9,721 nucleotides of DNA from Actinomycetota bacterium (GTDB lineage: Bacteria > Actinomycetota > Thermoleophilia > Gaiellales > Gaiellaceae): positions 1 through 9,721 of the forward strand of contig VGCB01000057.1 in the NCBI GenBank assembly GCA_016870235.1, given 5' to 3'. Of the stretch, positions 7,138 through 9,721 are shown in pieces. How positions within the stretch are numbered: the stretch's first letter is position 1; the number at the start of each line of letters is the position of its first letter. Under the pieces are notes generated by a model. The model did no database searches. It saw nothing but the letters and a program-made list of their open reading frames with translations, and was not told where the DNA came from. The position numbers were made by a program, and so were the translations under genes.

Positions 7138-7163
7138 TCGCGCCCGACGGCTTTCGGGCGCGA
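7138..7163 (-). promoter_or_regulatory. 10-bp stem-loop in the 5' leader of the substrate-binding protein gene
   Basis: TCGCGCCCGA (7138-7147) and its exact complement TCGGGCGCGA (7154-7163) enclose a six-base loop. It lies between the predicted transcription start and the ribosome binding site, where it could stabilise the mRNA or regulate access. A uridine run is absent, so it is not a finished terminator. Confidence 0.55.
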
Positions 7164-7173
7164 CCTGACGGGA

Positions 7174-7196
7174 CAGGACGCAAGGGGGACGTCCTG
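7174..7196 (-). promoter_or_regulatory. second, weaker stem-loop in the same 5' leader
   Basis: CAGGACG (7174-7180) and its complement CGTCCTG (7190-7196) with a nine-base purine-rich loop. It lies just after the predicted transcription start and before the 10-bp stem-loop. It could be chance in GC-rich DNA. Confidence 0.35.
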
Positions 7197-7216
7197 CGGG
7201 TTACGAAGCAAGAGGA

Positions 7217-7245
7217 TCAGTACACGGTCCCCTTCGACAAGTCAA
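7217..7245 (-). promoter_or_regulatory. candidate promoter of the transporter-enzyme operon
   Basis: On the minus strand TTGACT (7245-7240) is followed after 17 bases by TACTGA (7222-7217). The -35 hexamer is strong and the -10 weak. A start near 7210 would give a leader of about 93 bases holding both stem-loops. The -35 box sits within the palindrome CAAACGTTTG (7243-7252), and the 9-mer ACGTTTGAC recurs at the EthD-type gene's promoter. The rest of the interval up to 7348 holds no gene that I can see. Confidence 0.45.
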
Positions 7246-7348
7246 ACGTTTGGTTGTCTCGCCGCAGCCGGCCCTTCATCCTTGAGACCATGCTCCCCGG
7301 CGGTGTCCGGCACCGGTTTCTCACAGGTGACCTGATGCCCGCGGCTCC

Positions 7349-8083
7349 TCAGCGGATCAGATCCTTCGCCACGTGCCGACGCGTCAGCATGTAGACGCCC
7401 TTCGCGTGGTCGATGAACGACCGCTCGTCGGCGAATGCCTCCTCGGCGGCGAACGGGCTCTCGAAGAGCTCCTTCGCGATCGCGAGGCTCTGGAAGTACG
7501 CGGTCACGACGCCGTCCCACTGCTCGCCGCTCGTCCCCTCGGCGTCGAGGAGCGGCACGCCCTCCGTGCCCTCGGGGAAGGCGTGGTTCTGGATGTACCC
7601 GGCGAGGAACCCGGCGGCGTGCGCCCTCTTCCCCATCGAGCTGTGCTCGAGCCAGCGCTCGCCGAACGTCCGCCGGTCGATCGTCTCGGGCCGCCGCAGG
7701 CACTCGACGAGCACGATCGGGCTCGGGGCCTCGGGCTCGACGTGCACGTGCTCTTCGACGAGGAGAGCGACGGAGCGGCTGTGGTCGACGAAGTGCCGCT
7801 CGTCCGCCATCCCCGCCTCGACGATCGGGTGCGCCATGCTCTCCGCGAACGAGGCGGAATCGGCGAACCACACGGCCGTCAGGCCGTCATAGGGCTCGAG
7901 CCCTTCGCTCGCCTGTGCCAGCGACGCCGAGATCGGATCGTCGAGGAGCGTCGCGTACTGCACGTAGCGGAGGACGCCGGGGATCTGCCGGGCGAACCGC
8001 GGGTGCTGCTCGAGCCAGTGCTCCTGGAACTCGGCGCGGGTGAGGCGCGGGAGCCGCCGTTGGAGGTACAGGAGCTTCAGCAT
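7349..8083 (-). CDS. tandem EthD-domain (dimeric alpha-beta barrel) protein
   Basis: A 244-residue cytosolic protein made of two EthD-type alpha+beta barrel domains in one chain. Domain 1 (about 1-113) has FQEHWLEQHPRFARQIPGV (19-37) and DERHFVDHSRS (94-104) with EEHV near 110-113. Domain 2 (about 121-238) repeats the pattern with FGERWLEHSSMGKRAH (140-155) and DERSFIDHAKG (219-229) ending RRHV. Single-domain relatives are about 100 residues and dimerise; here the dimer is built into one polypeptide. EthD is known from the ethRABCD ether-degradation cluster, where it is needed beside P450 EthB with a biochemical role still unclear. Here the gene faces a P450 gene across 146 bases. ATG at 8083 is chosen for the upstream GCGAGG and the domain start; the frame continues upstream without a domain. 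No metal or catalytic site is evident. Confidence 0.85.
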   Translation of the reverse strand: MLKLLYLQRRLPRLTRAEFQEHWLEQHPRFARQIPGVLRYVQYATLLDDPISASLAQASEGLEPYDGLTAVWFADSASFAESMAHPIVEAGMADERHFVDHSRSVALLVEEHVHVEPEAPSPIVLVECLRRPETIDRRTFGERWLEHSSMGKRAHAAGFLAGYIQNHAFPEGTEGVPLLDAEGTSGEQWDGVVTAYFQSLAIAKELFESPFAAEEAFADERSFIDHAKGVYMLTRRHVAKDLIR

Positions 8084-8097
8084 CGCGATCCTCGCTC

Positions 8098-8126
8098 TCG
8101 ATCGACGGGTCGCGGGCATTCGATCG
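8098..8126. repeat. direct repeat of TCGATCG, 22 bp apart, in the divergent promoter region
   Basis: TCGATCG occurs at 8098-8104 and again at 8120-8126; each copy contains the palindrome CGATCG. The second copy overlaps the predicted -10 box of the EthD-type gene and the first lies just downstream of its start point. The position suits a repressor operator. The motif is short and could be chance in this base composition. Confidence 0.3.
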
Positions 8127-8146
8127 CATCGGAGGGCTCCGGTCAA
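8118..8146 (-). promoter_or_regulatory. candidate promoter of the EthD-type gene
   Basis: On the minus strand TTGACC (8146-8141, five of six consensus bases) is followed after 17 bases by TCGAAT (8123-8118, four of six). A start near 8111 would give a leader of about 28 bases to ATG 8083. The -35 region shares ACGTTTGAC with the transporter operon promoter. Confidence 0.5.
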
Positions 8147-8160
8147 ACGTCCGTCGCCGC

Positions 8161-8189
8161 TTGCTCCCGAGCCAGAGCCGTCGTATCCT
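8161..8189 (+). promoter_or_regulatory. candidate promoter of the P450 gene
   Basis: TTGCTC (8161-8166), a 17-base spacer and TATCCT (8184-8189) fit a sigma-70-like promoter with a moderate match. A start near 8196 would give a leader of about 34 bases before ATG 8230. It lies back-to-back with the EthD-type promoter, so a single regulator could control both. Confidence 0.4.
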
Positions 8190-8229
8190 CGCCCTCGCCG
8201 GCGCCGAGCCGGAAGGAGAGGAGGAGCGG

Positions 8230-9480
8230 ATGGCACGGCTCGAGGACTACGACCTGATGACGCCCGAGACCCAGCAGTGCCCGTACCCCTTCTACGAGCT
8301 GACGCGGGCGGAGGCACCGGTATACCGGATGCCCCGGCACGGGTTCCACCTCGTGACCGGCTTCGACGTCGCCCGCGAGGCGGTGCGGAAGCCCGACCTC
8401 TTTCTCAGCGGCGTCAGCCCGATGGCGCTGGCCGAGGACGGCGTGCCGCAGGAGATCGTCGACATCTACGTGAACGAGGGCTGGGTCCCCCTCGCGTCGT
8501 GCTCGACCTCGGATCCGCCGGTGCACACGCGCGTGCGCGGCTTCCTCGAGCGTCTCTTCACGCCGAGCACCGTGCGCACGATGCGCCCGATGATCGACCG
8601 CGTCGCGAACGATCTGATCGACGCGTTCGAGGATCGCGGCTCGGTCGAGCTCGTCTCCGAGTTCGCGCATCCGATGCCGATGATCATCATCGCCGAGCTC
8701 CTGGGCGTGCCGACGACCGACATCGAGAGGTTCAAGGCGTGGTCGGACGCCATCGTTGAGCCGTTTTCGCTGATGGTCTCCCGCGAGCGCGAGATCGAGT
8801 GCGCGCGGCTCGTGGTCGAGATGCAGCACTTCTTCGCCGAGATGATCGAGGAGCGTCACCGCGACCCTCGTGACGACCTGATCACGAAGGCCGTGCAGCA
8901 CCGCGACGCGGACGGGAGGCAGTTCGACATGCAGGAGCTGCTCACGATCGTGACGATCGACCTGCTCGCCTCCGGCAACGAGACGACCACGGCCGCGATC
9001 GCATCGGGCGTCAAGCTGCTGATCGAGGATCCGGCGCCGATCGCCGAACTGCGGACGGACCCGCGCCTGTACCGCAACCTCGCCGAGGAGGTCATTCGCC
9101 TCGAGTCGCCGGCACAGGGCATGTTCCGGCGGGTGTCGGCGGACACGACCCTCGGCGGTGTCGAGCTCCACGAGGGCGACCTCCTCTCGATCCGGTTCGG
9201 GGCCGCCAACCGCGACGAGTCGCAATTCCCCGACCCGACCCGGATCGACCTGCACCGCCGTCAGCCGGGCAAGCACCTCGGACTCGGGATGGGGAGGCAC
9301 CACTGCATCGGAGCGCCGCTGGCCCGGCAGGAGCTCGTCAGCGCATTCACGGCCCTGCTGACCCGGCTCGACGATCTCCGCCTCACGCCGGGCACGCACG
9401 AGCCGTCGTACGTCCCCAGCTTCTTCGGCCGGAATCTGCGCGAGCTGCACGTCTCGTTCGGCCGTCGCGACGGCATCTGA
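8230..9480 (+). CDS. cytochrome P450, bacterial class I type
   Basis: A soluble 416-residue P450 monooxygenase, the usual length for bacterial three-component systems, with no fused reductase. Motifs: C-helix DPPVHTRVR with H99 and R103 near the haem propionates; I-helix LLASGNETTT (245-254) with the acid-alcohol pair E251-T252 for oxygen activation; K-helix E287-x-x-R290; and the haem loop GLGMGRHHCIGAPLAR (351-366) with cysteine ligand C359. The first residue of the haem motif, normally Phe seven before the Cys, is Leu352. ATG 8230 is preceded by a long purine-rich GGAGAGGAGGAG; an in-frame TTG at 8161 would place the start inside the predicted promoter and adds no recognised P450 sequence. 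No ferredoxin or ferredoxin reductase gene is in the window, so redox partners must be elsewhere. Divergent from an EthD-type gene; the substrate and CYP family cannot be assigned by eye. Confidence 0.96.
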   Translation: MARLEDYDLMTPETQQCPYPFYELTRAEAPVYRMPRHGFHLVTGFDVAREAVRKPDLFLSGVSPMALAEDGVPQEIVDIYVNEGWVPLASCSTSDPPVHTRVRGFLERLFTPSTVRTMRPMIDRVANDLIDAFEDRGSVELVSEFAHPMPMIIIAELLGVPTTDIERFKAWSDAIVEPFSLMVSREREIECARLVVEMQHFFAEMIEERHRDPRDDLITKAVQHRDADGRQFDMQELLTIVTIDLLASGNETTTAAIASGVKLLIEDPAPIAELRTDPRLYRNLAEEVIRLESPAQGMFRRVSADTTLGGVELHEGDLLSIRFGAANRDESQFPDPTRIDLHRRQPGKHLGLGMGRHHCIGAPLARQELVSAFTALLTRLDDLRLTPGTHEPSYVPSFFGRNLRELHVSFGRRDGI

Positions 9481-9490
9481 CGGATCCCGT

Positions 9491-9520
9491 TTGCCCCCGG
9501 CGTCGCTCCGCCCGTATGCT
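9491..9520 (+). promoter_or_regulatory. candidate promoter of the E1 alpha-type gene
   Basis: TTGCCC (9491-9496), an 18-base spacer and TATGCT (9515-9520) lie just after the P450 stop. A start near 9527 would give a leader of about 44 bases. Read-through from the P450 gene is equally possible, since no terminator is seen in the 90-base gap. Confidence 0.35.
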
Positions 9521-9527
9521 CGCCTCT

Positions 9528-9558
9528 CGCGACCAGGCGCCGCGGCGCCGCGACCAGG
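9528..9558. repeat. 10-bp direct repeat flanking a GC palindrome in the E1 leader
   Basis: CGCGACCAGG at 9528-9537 recurs exactly at 9549-9558, 21 bases apart (about two helical turns). The palindrome GCGCCGCGGCGC (9537-9548) lies between them. The second copy runs into the ribosome site GGGAGGAG upstream of ATG 9571. It may be an operator at the transcription start, or an RNA hairpin. Confidence 0.35.
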
Positions 9559-9570
9559 GAGGAGCCGTCA

Positions 9571-9721
9571 ATGGGCGAGCAGACGCGCGACGCGGACGTC
9601 GGGCGTGACCTGATGCGCAGGATGCTGCGTGTCCGCCGGTTCGAGGAGCGGACGCAGGCGCTCGCGGCGACGGGCGAGTTCCCGGGGGTCGTCCATCTCT
9701 ACATCGGGCAGGAGGCGAGCG
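9571..9721 (+). CDS. thiamine-diphosphate dehydrogenase E1 component, alpha subunit (N-terminal part)
   Basis: Only the first 50 residues are present. They match the start of the E1 alpha subunits of pyruvate, branched-chain 2-oxoacid and acetoin dehydrogenase complexes: LMRRMLRVRRFEER (14-27) followed by the GVVHLYIGQEAS block (39-50). Such subunits pair with an E1 beta subunit and a lipoyl E2 to turn a 2-oxoacid or acetoin into an acyl-CoA. ATG 9571 has AGGGAGGAG six bases upstream. The gene follows the P450 by 90 bases on the same strand. Catalytic and diphosphate-binding residues lie beyond the edge, so which complex it belongs to cannot be decided here. Confidence 0.88.
   Translation, partial: MGEQTRDADVGRDLMRRMLRVRRFEERTQALAATGEFPGVVHLYIGQEAS

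Noticed and set aside
7118..7183. Longer receptor start at 7183
   Set aside because: It would place the strong ribosome site and the leader stem-loop inside the coding region and bury the signal peptide behind about 22 extra residues.
7301..7334. Hairpins CGGTG/CACCG and CAGGT-G-ACCTG after the EthD-type gene as a terminator
   Set aside because: The stems are only five base pairs and no T-run follows on the minus strand. I cannot support a terminator.
8161..8229. TTG start for the P450 at 8161
   Set aside because: It has no ribosome site and coincides with a -35-like box. ATG 8230 follows a strong purine-rich ribosome site and starts at the usual family position.
8143..9450. Minus-strand frame of 435 codons opposite the P450
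   Set aside because: Compositionally biased with no recognised domain; the plus strand encodes a complete P450 with all motifs.

Overview
The window is very GC-rich, coding-dense bacterial DNA with strong G/C bias at third codon positions, frequent GTG starts and AGGAGG-type ribosome binding sites. Together with the gene families this points to a high-GC actinobacterium, possibly a soil lineage such as Thermoleophilia, but no phylogenetic marker is present, so that placement is inference. I see no rRNA, tRNA, CRISPR array, insertion sequence or phage gene.

Layout. Seven genes run leftward in one tight operon, from about 7117 to the left edge. In transcription order they are: a secreted HAAT/Liv-type substrate-binding protein, a fused LivH-LivM permease, the ATPases LivG and LivF, a classical SDR dehydrogenase, a small degenerate cupin, and an Old-Yellow-Enzyme/2,4-dienoyl-CoA-reductase-type flavoenzyme cut by the window edge. 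From the permease onward the genes overlap or lie within about 12 nt of each other. The only real gap inside the operon (5730-5854) holds a perfect 14-bp stem-loop and possibly a 17-codon leader ORF. Upstream of the operon, on the same strand, lies a two-domain EthD-type gene (7349-8083) with its own promoter. Divergent from it and running rightward are a cytochrome P450 (8230-9480) and the N-terminus of a thiamine-diphosphate 2-oxoacid dehydrogenase E1 alpha-type subunit (9571 to the right edge).

How it may fit together (inference). A high-affinity importer for an amino-acid-like or other small organic acid or aromatic compound is co-transcribed with two redox enzymes (SDR, OYE) and a cupin. 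Beside it are a P450, an EthD-like protein and an E1 subunit. This looks like an uptake-plus-catabolism locus for one unidentified small molecule: oxidation by the P450, further redox steps by SDR and OYE, and entry into central metabolism through an acyl-CoA-forming dehydrogenase complex. The substrate cannot be read from the sequence. The points most worth a second look are the OYE-family enzyme with Gly where the catalytic Tyr is expected, the single-chain tandem EthD protein facing a P450, the fused permease, the cupin with an eroded metal site, and the intercistronic and leader stem-loops.
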